This document shows positions 1 through 10,461 of a DNA stretch of 64,000 nucleotides, piece by piece. Source of the DNA: Choricystis sp. odSpoLacu1 (Eukaryota > Chlorophyta > Trebouxiophyceae). The stretch is from positions 806,001-870,000 of the forward strand of contig OY253650.1 of assembly GCA_958009055.1 (NCBI GenBank), written 5' to 3'. The notes under the pieces are model-generated. The model was not told where the DNA came from, searched no databases, and saw only the letters and a program-made list of their open reading frames with translations. How positions within the stretch are numbered: position 1 is the stretch's first letter; each line of letters begins with the position of its first letter. A program made the translations under genes and the position numbers.

Positions 1-854
1 GCAGCGACCTCCCCCCCATATCGCCACCCTCGGCCCACCAGTCGGTGCCTGGGTGGCGGGCGCGGGCCAGCAGGGCGGCCAGGCCTTCACCATCGACGGA
101 GAGCATGGCCTCCAGGTCGGCTCGCAGTTGGTCGCGCGTGCGCGGTGGCGGGGCCGCCGCCCCCGCCTCGCCACCGCCCGCTCCACCTCCCTCCGCCGCC
201 ACCACCCCCGCGTCCGCAACCGACGCGGCGGCCGCCTGCTCCCGGCGGTGCAGCTTGAAGGCGCGGCTCGCGGTGTCTGCGGTGATGGTGGTCAACAGCA
301 AAATCAGCAGAAAGGTGGTGAGCCAGGAGGGGAAGGCGTGGTTGGCCAGCCGGCCGCCCGACACGCCCAGCAGCAGGGGAGGCGTCGTCAACAGCGCTAG
401 ATCGATGTCTATGAGGGAGCGGTGGGGGTGGAGGGGGTGGCGCGCGTGTGCACGTGCCGCGCACGCGGTCAACGCGCCCGCTGCGACACACACTTGGGAT
501 AGAGCGATGGCGGAACGCAGGCCGAGCGCGACCACGATGTCAAACATGGGGACGAAGAAGGCGACGCCACCGACGCCGGCGCCAGAGGACAGACAGCCAA
601 CCTGTGTTGAAAAAAAAGGCCACTAGGTCGGAAAAAAGTGCGCTGCTCTCCCCCAACTGGACGTCTCCCCACGCTCCTCTGTGTGTACTCCTGTGTCCCT
701 CTCTCACTCTCACCAGCAGGCACAGAATCAGAGACGTCACGTCGCGCGCAGGCTGCGAGCCAAATGCGCGGTGCGGCTCGGGGTGGCCGGTCTGCCTGAC
801 GGCGGCCAGGACGCGGCCGGCGTGACCGCCCGTGGAGACGTCGGTGCCCCACAT
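1..854 (-). CDS. TauE/SafE-family anion exporter, 3' end beyond window
   Basis: This is a membrane permease of the plant-type TauE/SafE (sulfite exporter-like) family, which probably moves sulfite or organosulfonate. Two exons are visible: 714-854 (47 codons, ATG at 854-852) and 1-602. They are separated by a GTGAG...CAACACAG intron at 603-713, phase 0. The spliced reading gives a first membrane segment LILCLLVGCLSSGAGVGG, then FFVPMFDIVVALGLRSAIAL and HPHRSLIDIDLALLTTPPLL, which match the conserved first repeat of plant members. A second hydrophobic helix and a basic KLHRRE stretch follow, then an acidic, Gly/Ala-rich loop that stays open to position 1. The second repeat lies outside the window. 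The gene is head-to-head with another TauE/SafE gene (starts 147 bp apart). Family assignment is firm; substrate is inferred. The start could be further upstream. Confidence 0.8.
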
Positions 855-1001
855 CCGGGAGTGCGCGCGAGGGGGAGGGTGCGTGTTGTGTTACGTCCTT
901 TGAGCGTCGTCACGACGCACAAAGGCTGTTTTAACGAAATTTGGGAAGTAAAAATCTAACCACATAAAAAACAAACGGGGAAACTGCAAAACCGCGAAAC
1001 C

Positions 1002-2345
1002 ATGCGCCCCCACGCTTGGCTCGCGGTCGCCGTGTGCACTGTCTACATATCAGCAGTCGCCTTGGTGGTGCTGCCATGGGCCGGCGCACCAACCGCCGCC
1101 ACTGCGAGCGGCGCGCGCCCGCCCCCCGCCCCCCTGCCCCCCCTGCTGCCTCTGACACCACTCACGACGGCCGCCCTGCTCCTGTCGGCCGCCACTGTGG
1201 CCCTTGCCGCGGGCGGCGGCATCGGGGCCGGCGGCGTCATGGTGCCTGTGTTGCTGCTGGTGCTGCGCGCGCCGCCGCGCGCCGCCGTGGCTTTAACCAA
1301 CGTCACCGTGTGCGGCGGCGCGGCCGTCGCTTTCTTGTTCAACATAGGAAGGCGGCATCCCACGCTGAATCGTCCTCTAATCGATTGGGACGTCATGCTG
1401 TTGATGGAGCCGGCGACGATTGTGGGTGCAGTCGTGGGCACACACGTCAACAAAGTCGCCCCAGAGTATGCGACACTAGTGTCCCTGGTCGCCCTACTCA
1501 CCGTGCTGTCGGCCCAGCTGGTGGGCCGGGCGCGGGCCGCCGTGGCCGCGGACAGTGCGGCCGCTGCCGCGACCGTGGCGGCAGCAGAGGAACTGCTGCT
1601 GGCACCCGCGCCGTCGGACCCGCACGCAGATCCGCGGCTCGCGCCCCCAGGCAAGGTGGCTACCATGGTGGCTTTATTCGCCGCCGTCGCTGCCGCCGAC
1701 AGCGTGCGCGCGCGCGTCGTGTGCGGGTCCCCCGCCTACTGGACAGCTGTCGCCGCCATCGTGCCCGTGGCGGCCACCCTGACGGTGGCCACCCGGGCGC
1801 GCCTGCTGCGCGAGGCCGCGGCAGAGGCGGAGGAGGGGGCGGCAGGGGCGGACGCAGCTGCCTCAGGCTCCGTCACATGGACGCCGCGCGCGACCGCCAC
1901 CTTCCTCCTGCTCTCCATCGCGGCCGGCCTCGTGGCGGGCGCGTTCGGCATCGGGGGCGGTGTCGTCAAGGGCCCCCTGCTGCTGGCGCTGGGCGTGCCC
2001 CCGCTCGTGACAGCTGCCACGGCGGCCGCCATGATTTTGTTCACAACCGCCACCGCCGTCATGTACGCCGCCGCCGCCGCCCCCGCCGCCCACCTGGCCG
2101 CCTTTGGCGGCACAGGGGCCGTGGCCACCGCGGTGGGCCTGGCCGCCGTCGCCCGCGCCCTCGCACGAGGGCGTCGGTCGGTCGTCGTCGTCACGATGGC
2201 GGCGCTCATGGTCGCGTCGACGCTGGCGTCAGGCTACAAAGCGGCGACCGTGGTGGCGCGCGTGGCGGAGGAGGGGGCGTGGAGGAGGCACGGTGTGTTG
2301 TGCCCCGCGGCAAGACCCCCCTCTCTGTCGTCCGCGGGTGGGTGA
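1002..2345 (+). CDS. TauE/SafE-family anion exporter, complete, intronless
   Basis: A 447-residue multi-pass membrane protein of the TauE/SafE family, encoded by one exon ending in TGA. It opens with a hydrophobic, signal-anchor-like segment (residues about 5-28) and a Pro-rich spacer. The first family repeat carries GGGIGAGG at 71-78, followed by the conserved RHPTLNRPLIDWDVMLLMEP motif. An acidic, Ala-rich loop separates it from the second repeat, which carries FGIGGGVVKGPLLLALGVPP near 315-330. The two glycine-rich re-entrant motifs are the family hallmark. Length matches plant homologues. It is divergently paired with a second family member on the minus strand and followed by a sulfate transporter, which suggests a role in sulfite/sulfate balance. 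Which membrane it sits in is not shown by the sequence. Confidence 0.88.
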   Translation: MRPHAWLAVAVCTVYISAVALVVLPWAGAPTAATASGARPPPAPLPPLLPLTPLTTAALLLSAATVALAAGGGIGAGGVMVPVLLLVLRAPPRAAVALTNVTVCGGAAVAFLFNIGRRHPTLNRPLIDWDVMLLMEPATIVGAVVGTHVNKVAPEYATLVSLVALLTVLSAQLVGRARAAVAADSAAAAATVAAAEELLLAPAPSDPHADPRLAPPGKVATMVALFAAVAAADSVRARVVCGSPAYWTAVAAIVPVAATLTVATRARLLREAAAEAEEGAAGADAAASGSVTWTPRATATFLLLSIAAGLVAGAFGIGGGVVKGPLLLALGVPPLVTAATAAAMILFTTATAVMYAAAAAPAAHLAAFGGTGAVATAVGLAAVARALARGRRSVVVVTMAALMVASTLASGYKAATVVARVAEEGAWRRHGVLCPAARPPSLSSAGG

Positions 2346-2434
2346 ACAAGACTGTGAAAAGAAGTCACAAACCACGCAAACAAAAAACACTGCCTTGCAC
2401 CTTTTTTCTTTTTCCAAACAATCTCCAAACAATC

Positions 2435-4720
2435 ATGCCCGGCCCCGACACGCTAGACGCCGGCTCGCGGTCCCTGCGCCGCAGAGCGTCAGTGGCCGAC
2501 GTGACGTGGCCCGAGCCGGACGCCGCCCCGGTCAAGCACGCGGTCGGCGCGTGGGGGCGGCGTGTGCAGAGTCGGTGCGTGTGTGTGTGGTGGCGGTTGG
2601 CGCCGCGCGTGCCGGTTTGTGCACACAGAACGAACGCCGACGCCAACAAATGTCTGCCGGACCGCGGATGGTTGCGAATGCGGCGGGGAGGAAGGGGAGG
2701 GGGCCGACGGCCCGCATTTTTTTTTTTTTTTCGTCCGCCCTAAAACATCTAAATCACTCATACACACAGCGCCCGCCACGTCCGCGCCACCTACACCCCC
2801 TTTGACTACGCGTCCACCGTCCTCCCCTGCCTGCGCTGGCTGCGCACCTACTCCCCCCGCCGCCAGCTGGCGTCCGACCTGCTGGCGGGTGCTTCCGTTG
2901 CGGCGCTGGTCGTGCCGCAGGGGCTCTCCTATGCGAGACTTGCAGGGCTCCCCCCCGTCTACGGCCTCTACGGCGCCTTTGTCCCCGTGCTCGTGTACGC
3001 AGGCCTGGGGTCGTCACGCGAGCTCGCGGTCGGCCCCGTCGCGGTGACGTCGCTGCTGATTGGCACCAGCCTGCCCCCCGTCGTCGCGCGCGCGGTGCCG
3101 GGGTTTCGGGCGGAGCCCGACCCTGGCAACCCTGTCAACCCGGCCGGCCAGGCCGCCTACAACCGGGCCGCCATCCAGGTGGCAGCCCTGGCGGGAGCCA
3201 TGTACACCGCGGTCGGCTTCCTGCACATGGGGTGGATCGTCGACTTTTTGTCCCACTCTGTGATCGCGGGGTTCATGACGGGCACCGCCGTCACCGTGGG
3301 CGTCACCCAGCTGCGCTCCACGTTTGGCTACGACTCGCGCCCGTTGCCGGGCGCCCCCCCCATCAAGTATGAACCGTTTCCGCGGGCGACGCGCACGCAG
3401 GTGGACGACCGCGTGTTTGCTCAACTGACCGCCCTGTTCTCCAAAGGGTGGCTGCCGTATTTCAAATGGCGCGACTTCGTCATGACAATGTCCTGGTTGG
3501 CACTCCTCTTTGCGTTCAAGTGGGTGGGGTCGCGGTCCCGCCGCCTTGTCTGGTTGAAAGCGATTGGGCCGCTGACTGTGATGATCCTGTCTACCGCCAT
3601 CACCGCGGGCGCCCACCTGGGGTGCGACCCCAAAGCCAAAGCCTTCAACCCCAAGTGTGTGCGCGTCGTGGGGGTCGTGCCAAAGGGGCTGCCTCACCAG
3701 ACAGTCACGTGGTGGGCACCCATGCCCGCCCTGGCGGCGTAGGCAGGGGTTGCTTTATTGGTGTGCGCGATCGATGTCTTGGAATCCGTCTCCGTCGCCT
3801 CTGCCCTCGCCTTCAAAGCCGGCTACCGCTTGAACAACACCCAAGAACTCGTCGCCCTGGGCCTGGCCAACATGTTGGGCGCCGCCTTCAACTGCTACAC
3901 GACGACTGGCGCGTTTGCGCGGTCCGCCGTCAACGCGGATGTTGGTGCCACCTCCCAAGTCTCAGGCATGGTGGGCGGCTTGGCCGTCATGCTCGTCCTC
4001 CTCTTCGCCACCCCCCTCTTCCGCAACATGCCGTCCAACGCGCAGGGCGCCATCATCATCAATGCGGTGGTCGGCCTGGCCCAAGTCGGCACCGGCTTCC
4101 GCCTGTGGCGGACCAACAAGCTGGACTGGTTGGTGTACGTGGCGGCTGTTGTCGGCGTGCTGGCGGGCGGCGTCGAGATCGGCCTCCTCGTCTCCATCGC
4201 CCTGTCCCTGTCCCTGGCGCTGGCCAAAGTTGCGTTCCCTCACACCGCATCCCTGGGGGAGGTGGCTGATGGCGGTGGTGGCGCTGGCGACGGCAGCCGC
4301 GTGTTTCGCGACCTCGACGCGTGCCCCTCTGCCTCCCGCGTACCGGGCGTCATCATCCTGCGCGTCGACGCCCCCCTCTTCTTCGCCAACGCGGCCCGCG
4401 TGGGCGCCGCCCTGGATGCCGCGGAAGCTGAGGCGGTCGCGATGACTGGCCCCGTGCATGGCGTTGTGCTGGACCTGGGCGCGGTGTCGGATTTCGATGC
4501 AACGGCCGCGCGCTGGTTTGACGCGTACGTGGCCTCCGCGCGCCGGCGCGGCGTGACAGTCGCCCTGGCCCGGCCATCGAAGCGGGTGGCGGCCTTGCTG
4601 GCGGCGGCGGGGATGGACAAGGTGGTGGGGAGGGAGAACGTGTTTGGGCGGGTGGGCAACGCGGTCGACGCGCTGCGCGCGGCGGCGGCGGCCGCGCCGC
4701 CCAAACCAGTCGACGTGTAA
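2435..4720 (+). CDS. SulP/SLC26 sulfate transporter with STAS domain and in-frame TAG
   Basis: A sulfate/anion transporter of the SulP family with two exons, 2435-2574 and 2770-4720, joined in frame through a GTGCGT...ACACAG intron. The product would be 696 residues. Landmarks are the TM1 region VAALVVPQGLSYARLAGLPP, a YGLYGAFVPVLVY segment, YTAVGFLHMGWIVDFLSHSV, and, after residue 371, LNNTQELVALGLANMLGA and CYTTTGAFARSAVN. A C-terminal STAS domain follows, with HGVVLDLGAVSDFDATAARW. All are standard SulP motifs in the standard order. Codon 371 (3740-3742) is TAG in frame, inside a conserved membrane segment, with homologous sequence continuing directly after it. This could be a base error, a null allele or readthrough. 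The gene ends in TAA. It sits beside two TauE/SafE genes. Confidence 0.88.
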
Positions 4721-4904
4721 AGTCTCATCACTGTCTTGTTGGAAAACGCACTTTTTTGTTCTCTTCTCTTTCTACACAGCACACCCACGCGCATCCGGGT
4801 GGGGCGGGGCGGCACCAAAATGGGGGCAAAAAAAAAACGCGAAAAATCACGCCCCCTCTCTCCGCCCCTCCACTTTTTCATGCAACAGCACACAGCTCTG
4901 CTGC

Positions 4905-6416
4905 TCACAGCGCGCGCGCGTGCTCGACAGACAGCACATTCACCGCCCACGGGTCGGCCAGGTGGGCGCTCAGGTTCTCCAGGGGGCCCTTGCCCGTCGT
5001 GCGCCACTGCGCGAAAAACCCGAGGCACCCGAGCATCGCGAGGCGCGCGTTTTTGATCTCCTTGACCTTGAGCTCGGCAAGGTTGCCCTTGGAGAAGTTG
5101 AGGGGGTCAAAGATGCCGCCCGGGTAGCCGGGCTCGTTGCTGGTGGGGTGGGGAGGGAGAGGAGAGGGGAGGGAGGGTGAGAGGTTCAAAGAATCGACGA
5201 CAGCTTTTCCATCCGTCAGGCCGCCACGACGTCCGCCCCACCTCACCCAACCACGCACAGCCCCAACACCAACCACAACTCACCCGGCTGGCAGCTTGTT
5301 GCCCTTGAAAAAGGGGTCGTCGTTCACGGATCCAGGTTTCTTGTAGTCCTGGTACCGGCGTGCCTCCACGAACGCAAACAGCAGCATCTGGACCACGAAC
5401 AGACTGTTAGGAGGCGCGAAGTACGAGTACTTCCCAGCTTCGAACCAGGGCACGCGGGCGGCGGGGCCCGCGACACCGGCCGCCCCTAAAATGTCCTTGA
5501 CGAGGACGCCCGCCGCGCCGAGCATGGCTGTGTGGGAAGGAAAAGGAAAGCAATTGTGAGTTGGCTGCACAACAGCTGCCACGCTGTTGGGGTGCGATCG
5601 CGGCGGGCGGGGGCGCTTGGATCGCGGCGGGGCTGGTAAAGACGGAAAACATGTTTTTCCTTTATAGTCCCGACGCGCTCGCCAAAAAGCAATCCAAACG
5701 CAAACCCATCCCCTCTCAGAACCCACGCCACACTCACCCCAGCGCCCGTTCTGCAGCTCAGCCTGCTGGTACCATTTCAGCGCGTCGGGCTGCTCCCCCA
5801 GGCGGAGAGGGTCAAAGCCATAGTCACCGGGGAGGGAGCCGTTGAGGTAGGGGGGAGGCTGTGTGGTAGAGTGAGAAATGGAGGAAAGAGCGCGTGCGTG
5901 AGTGTGTGTGTGAGGCGGCGGGGCGTGGAAGATCCAAGATAAAAAAGGGGGGGGGGTTGACGAGCGAGGGTCGTTGCACGCTTTGCTCGCGCGTTGCTTC
6001 CCACCCCAGCTCTGTGGCCAGCTCCCTCCCCACCCTCCCGCCGACTACACTCACCGTGGACCCAGGGCGCCACGTGGGGCGGGCGGCCGCGTTGACGACG
6101 ACGGATTTGCGGGCGACGGGGCGAGCCTGAATTGGGTGACGAGAGAGTCGAGAAGGGAAAAGGGTTGGTTGTGTGGCTGCGGCAAGGCGCACTTGTTCGA
6201 CACCCGCAGGCGTCCAGTGTGTAACCCACGACGCGTGTGTGCAAAGTGGGGCAGGGCGTGCCGGCGGACGGGGGCGGGGCGGGGCGTCGAATCAACAGAG
6301 CAAACACAGCTCGACCCCCGAGCGTTTGGTCGCAGCGGCCGCACACCAGCTCCTACCGCCCCCAGCCACCGTCCAGGACTCACCACGCGAGCGCGGGTCA
6401 GCTGCAGGGCGGTCAT
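4905..6416 (-). CDS. Lhca-type chlorophyll a/b-binding protein (234 aa)
   Basis: A light-harvesting antenna protein of the Lhc family, probably photosystem I (Lhca), acting in the thylakoid. Five exons: 6384-6416, 6055-6126, 5738-5858, 5284-5527 and 4905-5139. All junctions are GT-AG and phases match, giving 234 residues. The N-terminus [20 protein letters not shown] is a short plastid transit peptide. The mature start [15 protein letters not shown] is typical. The first and third helices carry the chlorophyll-binding Glu/Arg motifs [11 protein letters not shown] and [11 protein letters not shown], with [13 protein letters not shown] before helix 3 and [16 protein letters not shown] after it. 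The [20 protein letters not shown] helix between them resembles Lhca2/4/6-like proteins. It is divergently transcribed from a second Lhc gene. Exact Lhca class is not resolved. Confidence 0.93.
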
Positions 6417-6908
6417 GGTGGGCGCGAAGGGGGGGAAAAGCGGAGAAGGAGAAGAAGAATTGGGAGAGTGAGAGAAAGCCTATCGACGTTCAACAAAACC
6501 CCTTTCCTCCCCTCCCCAGTCCGTGGCCGGCACGTGGCAAATGCCGTACCTCACGACAGCGAACGCCATCGTTTCCACCGACGTCGCCAGCGATTCCGGT
6601 GACCCGTTTGTGTGAGTGGGGGAGGCGGATCATCCCACAACTGTGTCGTGTCGGGAGGGTACCGCCCTCAACCGGCGTCGTTGCCTTTCCCTCTCACACG
6701 CCCGTCAAACGTGTAATCGGCCCTTCATGCAGCTTGAACATGAGAGGCACCGTCTGTGACCTTGTGTGTCAGTTTTGACGGACACCCGCGGCCCGGCCTG
6801 TCTGCAGATACACGAGAGCGCGAGCGTGTTTTTTGGAGCTCTATTTTCTCACTCCTGTCGGTCTCTTCCTTACCTACACCCTTTCCGCGTCTCCACCGCC
6901 ACGCCAGC
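6417..6908. promoter_or_regulatory. 492-bp divergent promoter of two Lhca genes, with a G-box
   Basis: This is the only DNA between two oppositely transcribed Lhca start codons, so it must hold both promoters and 5' UTRs. A perfect CACGTG G-box core lies at 6531-6536, in the context GGCACGTGGC, close to plant light-regulated G-boxes bound by bZIP/bHLH factors. I see no clear TATA box. Function is inferred from position and motif only; a 6-bp motif also arises by chance in GC-rich DNA. Confidence 0.45.
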
Positions 6909-8125
6909 ATGCAGACCTCGATGACCATCCGTCGCCCCATGGTGGCCGGCCGCCGCGCGGTGAGTGGGTCGGAAGAGAGAAACGACTTTCGGAATGGGGG
7001 GTGACATCCTGCCTGCAGTCCGACCACCGCCCCGCGCCCCGGCCCGTGCGCACGCTCACCCTCACCGCCGCGGTACTGGACACCAGGCACCAGCCTGGCG
7101 CCTTGCACGCGCGGAACAAGGGGCGGCGTGAGGCGAGGGAGGGTGGGACAGATGTTGCCGAAGAGGGTTGCGTTTGGCGTTCACCCCGCCCCGCTCCCAA
7201 GCCTGCCCGCCCGTCCTCCCCCTTTTGCTGCCCGGAGCCAGCATGCGGCCCTGCCACAGCAGCGCAGTGGGGAATGGGGACGACGGAGTGTGGCTGCCGC
7301 CCAGGAGCAAAGCCCGCGCCCTCGTCAGAGAATCTCCCGGCCTCACCCGCTCGCTCCCCCCCCTCCCCACCCCCCCCACCCCCCCAAAAAAACCAGGTCG
7401 CCCCCCGCCGCGCCCCCGTCGTCGCGCGCGCCCGCGCCGCCGAATGGTGCCCCGGCCTCGACGCCCCGCCCCACCTGGACGGCACCATGCCCGCCGACTA
7501 CGGGTTCGACCCCCTCAACCTGGGCGCCAACAAGGAGCGGTTGACGTGGTTTGCGGAAGCCGAGCGTGTGCACGCGCGCTGGGCCATGCTGGCCGTCGCC
7601 GGCATCCTGGCCCAGGAGGTCGTGCGCCCCGACGTCTTCTGGTACGAGGCCGCCACCAAAGTCAAGCTGCCGTTCAACATCCAGGGGCTGGTCGCGTTCC
7701 AGCTGCTCACGATGCACTGGGTCGAGTCCAAGCGCGGCTACGACGTGCGCTCCCCGGGCTCCCAGGACCAGGACCCCATCTTCTCCTCGTTCTCGCTGCC
7801 CCCCCACGAGGTGGGGTACCCGGGCGGCATCTTTGCGCCGTTTGTGCCCGGCAACCTGGCCGAGCTGAAAGTGAAGGAGCTCAAAAACGGGCGCCTCGCC
7901 ATGCTGGCCTTTGCCGGCTTCGTCATGGCCGCCCAGATCACGGGCAAGGGGCCGCTGGGTGCTCTCTCCGAACACCTGGCCAACCCGGTCGGCACGACCA
8001 TCTTCTCCAAGGCAGTGGTGACCCCGATTTCGGCGGTCGTGCCCGAGTGCAAGATCGCGCCCTACCAAGACTTCCAGGGCGTCAAGATCCCGACGCCCTG
8101 CTTCCTCAAGGGGCTGTGGCCCTGA
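6909..8125 (+). CDS. Lhca-type chlorophyll a/b-binding protein (259 aa)
   Basis: A second light-harvesting protein, distinct from its divergent neighbour. Simplest model: exon 1 6909-6959 (MQTSMTIRRPMVAGRRA, plastid-targeting start) and exon 2 7397-8125, giving 259 residues. The mature start is MPADYGFDPLNLGANKERLT. Helix 1 has AEAERVHARWAMLAVAGIL, helix 3 has LKVKELKNGRLAMLAFAGF, preceded by HEVGYPGGIFAPFVPGNLAE. The chlorophyll-ligand Glu and Arg residues are present. The C-terminus is longer than in its neighbour and ends in VKIPTPCFLKGLWP. The 437-bp intron is longer than most here; a small cassette exon at about 7020-7073 (acceptor CTGCAG, weak donor GTACTG) would stay in frame but is not needed. 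Coding-sense strand and frame are certain. Confidence 0.92.
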
Positions 8126-8451
8126 ACGAGAGGAGAAAGAGAGAGATGATCAACGTGGAGGAGTGTGGCATGGTGTTCGTGAGTGTTTGGGGGGTGAGAA
8201 AAAAACGATCGCGCACGCGTGAGAGCGGGGCGACAACGGTCGGCCGCTCTTGGTGTGTGCTGTGTGTTTTGAGACGCCCGCCCGCGTGCTGTTTTGTGAT
8301 GCCAACACTCTGTGAGGATAGAGACCCCTTGAAACGAGAGAAGAGGAGAGGAGGACAAAAGGAGGAGACAAAAGCAACGCGTCGAGCGACAAGAGGGCAC
8401 AACTCTTTTTTCTTTTTCTCTGCCCCGCTCCCTCCCCTTCCCCCTCTCCCC
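8126..8451. other. Intergenic region, 3' UTR of Lhca and 5' region of E2
   Basis: A 326-bp spacer between two tandem plus-strand genes. It is purine-rich near 8,320-8,380 (GAGGAGA-type repeats) and pyrimidine-rich just before the downstream start. I see no coding or RNA gene in it. Confidence 0.5.
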
Positions 8452-10275
8452 ATGCGGCGCGTCGTGGGACTCGCCGCCCGAGCGGCGCGCGCGGCGGCGG
8501 TGAATGGGGGTGTGGTTCGCGAGGCGGGGAGACCCGCGACGCACGCCGAGCGCGATGGTGCATGGCGCAGGGGGCCGCCGCGGGCTGGGGCGTGCTCGCT
8601 TCCCCTTCCTTCACCACGCTCCCTCGCCTCTCACTCTGACACAAACACATGTCACTACACACAGGTCGCCACCGGCAGCGGGACCGCCGCCGTGCGCAGC
8701 GCGGGTGAGTTGTTTTGTTTTGTGACCTTCGATGGCGCGCGCCGGTGTGTGTGCGCTTTCTTGCGCCTGCCCCTGCCCCAGCGCGCCCGCCTGCCACCCC
8801 CCTGTTGTGTGGCACGAGAAGCCACGCTTCCTGCAGTGCAGAGTGGGGACGCGGAATGGACGTGGCGCGCGGGAGTGGGGCCGCATGCCGCAACGTGCCG
8901 ACCCTTTGCCTTCCCCCAACCCCTCCCCACCAAAAAAAACAGTCGCGTCCACATCCGCCGTGTCGCCGCTGGCGTCCAGGCAAGGGCAGAGGGAAAGAGC
9001 GTGTGTGTGGCTTTGTGTGTGAGACACAGCTTCCCTCTCTCGCGCCCCGCCGACACACTCACCCCTCCCCCTCCCCACCCACCACCACCAGCCACCTGCA
9101 CACCCCTCCACCCGCCCTGCACCGCGCCCTCTTCCACGCGTCCCCCCCCGCCCCCGCCACCATCACGGTGGCTGTGCCCCAGATGGGGGACTCGATCACG
9201 GAGGGCACCGTCGCGACGGTCGACAAAGCGCCGGGCGACATTGTGCGGGAGGACGACCTGGTGGCCACCATTGAGACCGACAAAGTGACGATCGATGTGC
9301 GGTACACGGAGAAGGAGGCGGGCGTGGTGGCGAGCGTGGGGGTGGCGGCGGGGGACACGGTGGGCGTCGGCGCCCCCGTCGCCGTCGTCGAGTCGGGGTG
9401 CGTGCCGGCTGAAGAGGGGAAGGCGGCGCCGCCTGCTGCCGAGGCGGCGGCTGCTCCTGCTGCTGCCGCGGCGGCCCCCAAGAAGGCGGCCAAACCGGCG
9501 CCCCCCCCGAACCCAGCGCCGCCGCCGCCGCCGCCGCCCCACGCGCCCCCCCCCCCCCCCGCCCGCCACCCCGCGCCGCCCCGAGCGCCGCGTCAAGATG
9601 ACGCGGCTGCGGGCCCGGGTGGCGGACAGGTTGAAGGGGGCTCAAAACACGTGCGCGATGTTGACGACGTTCAACGAGGTGGACATGGCGGGCCTGCTCG
9701 CCCTGCGCTCGGCCCACAAGGACGCCTTCTTCGAGGCGCACGGCGTCAAGCTGGGCTTCATGAGCGCGTTTGTGAAGGCGGCGGCTGACGCGTTGGAGGC
9801 GGTGCCAGCCGTCAACGCTGTGATTGACGGCGACGAAATCGTGTACCGCGACTACACCGACATCTCCATCGCGGTCGCCACCCCCAAGGGGCTCGTCGTG
9901 CCCGTCCTGCGCAACGTGGACACCCTGTCCTTTGCGGGCGTGGAGGCCGCCATCGCGGAGGTGGGGAGGAAGGCGCGCGACGGCACGATCGGTGTCGACG
10001 ACATGGCGGGCGGCACGTTCACCATCTCCAACGGGGGGGTGTACGGCTCCCTGCTCTCCACCCCCATCATCAACCCGCCCCAATCCGCCATCCTGGGCAT
10101 GCACTCCATCCAGCAGAGGCCGGTGGTGGTGGGTGGCGCGATCGTCGCGCGCCCCATGATGTACGTCGCGCTGACCTATGACCACCGCCTCATCGACGGG
10201 CGGGAGGCAGTCACGTTCCTCAAGCGGGTGAAGGATGTGGTGGAGGACCCGGCCAGGTTGTTGCTGGGGTGCTGA
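8452..10275 (+). CDS. Dihydrolipoamide succinyltransferase (E2 of 2-oxoglutarate dehydrogenase)
   Basis: The E2 core of the mitochondrial 2-oxoglutarate dehydrogenase complex transfers succinyl groups to CoA. Exons: 8452-8499, 8665-8704, 8943-8979 and 9092-10275. The third intron uses a GC donor (CAG|GCAAGG). The N-terminus, rich in Arg and Ala, is a mitochondrial presequence. A lipoyl domain follows with the lipoyl-lysine in [11 protein letters not shown] Pro/Ala linker leads to the catalytic domain, with [48 protein letters not shown] and the active-site motif [13 protein letters not shown]. There is no obvious E3-binding domain, as in eukaryotic OGDH E2. The frame changes by one base inside the linker at a run of about 14 C (9546-9559); after removing one base the protein is 435 residues. 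Otherwise fully conserved. Confidence 0.92.
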
Positions 10276-10352
10276 GGAGGGGAGGTTTGTGTGTGTGTGT
10301 GTGTGGTGTGGTGTGGTGTGGTGTGGGGTTTGGAGAGGGAGAGCACGGGTTT

Positions 10353-10373
10353 TTCTTCTTCTTCTTCTTCTTC
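10353..10373 (+). repeat. (TTC)7 microsatellite
   Basis: A simple trinucleotide run in the 3' flank of the E2 gene. A GT/GGTGT-rich stretch at 10287-10326 precedes it. The whole 10276-10461 spacer between the convergent E2 and PEX12 genes is low-complexity and holds no gene that I can see. Confidence 0.85.
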
Positions 10374-10461
10374 TTTTTCCGTCTCAACACGACACACAAA
10401 AAAAACAGCTCGAGCTACACAAAACAACAACACACACACACGCACGCACACACCCTCCAAT

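Noticed and set aside
45..626. A plus-strand open frame at the left edge
   Set aside because: The minus strand here encodes a conserved TauE/SafE protein in another frame with a matching upstream exon.
3704..3742. A 39-nt intron removing the SulP TAG
   Set aside because: It would be far shorter than every other intron here, its donor GTCACG is poor, and it would delete residues that align with homologues.
7020..7073. A cassette exon in the first intron of the plus-strand Lhca gene
   Set aside because: The acceptor is good and the frame is open, but the donor GTACTG is weak and the transit peptide is complete without it.
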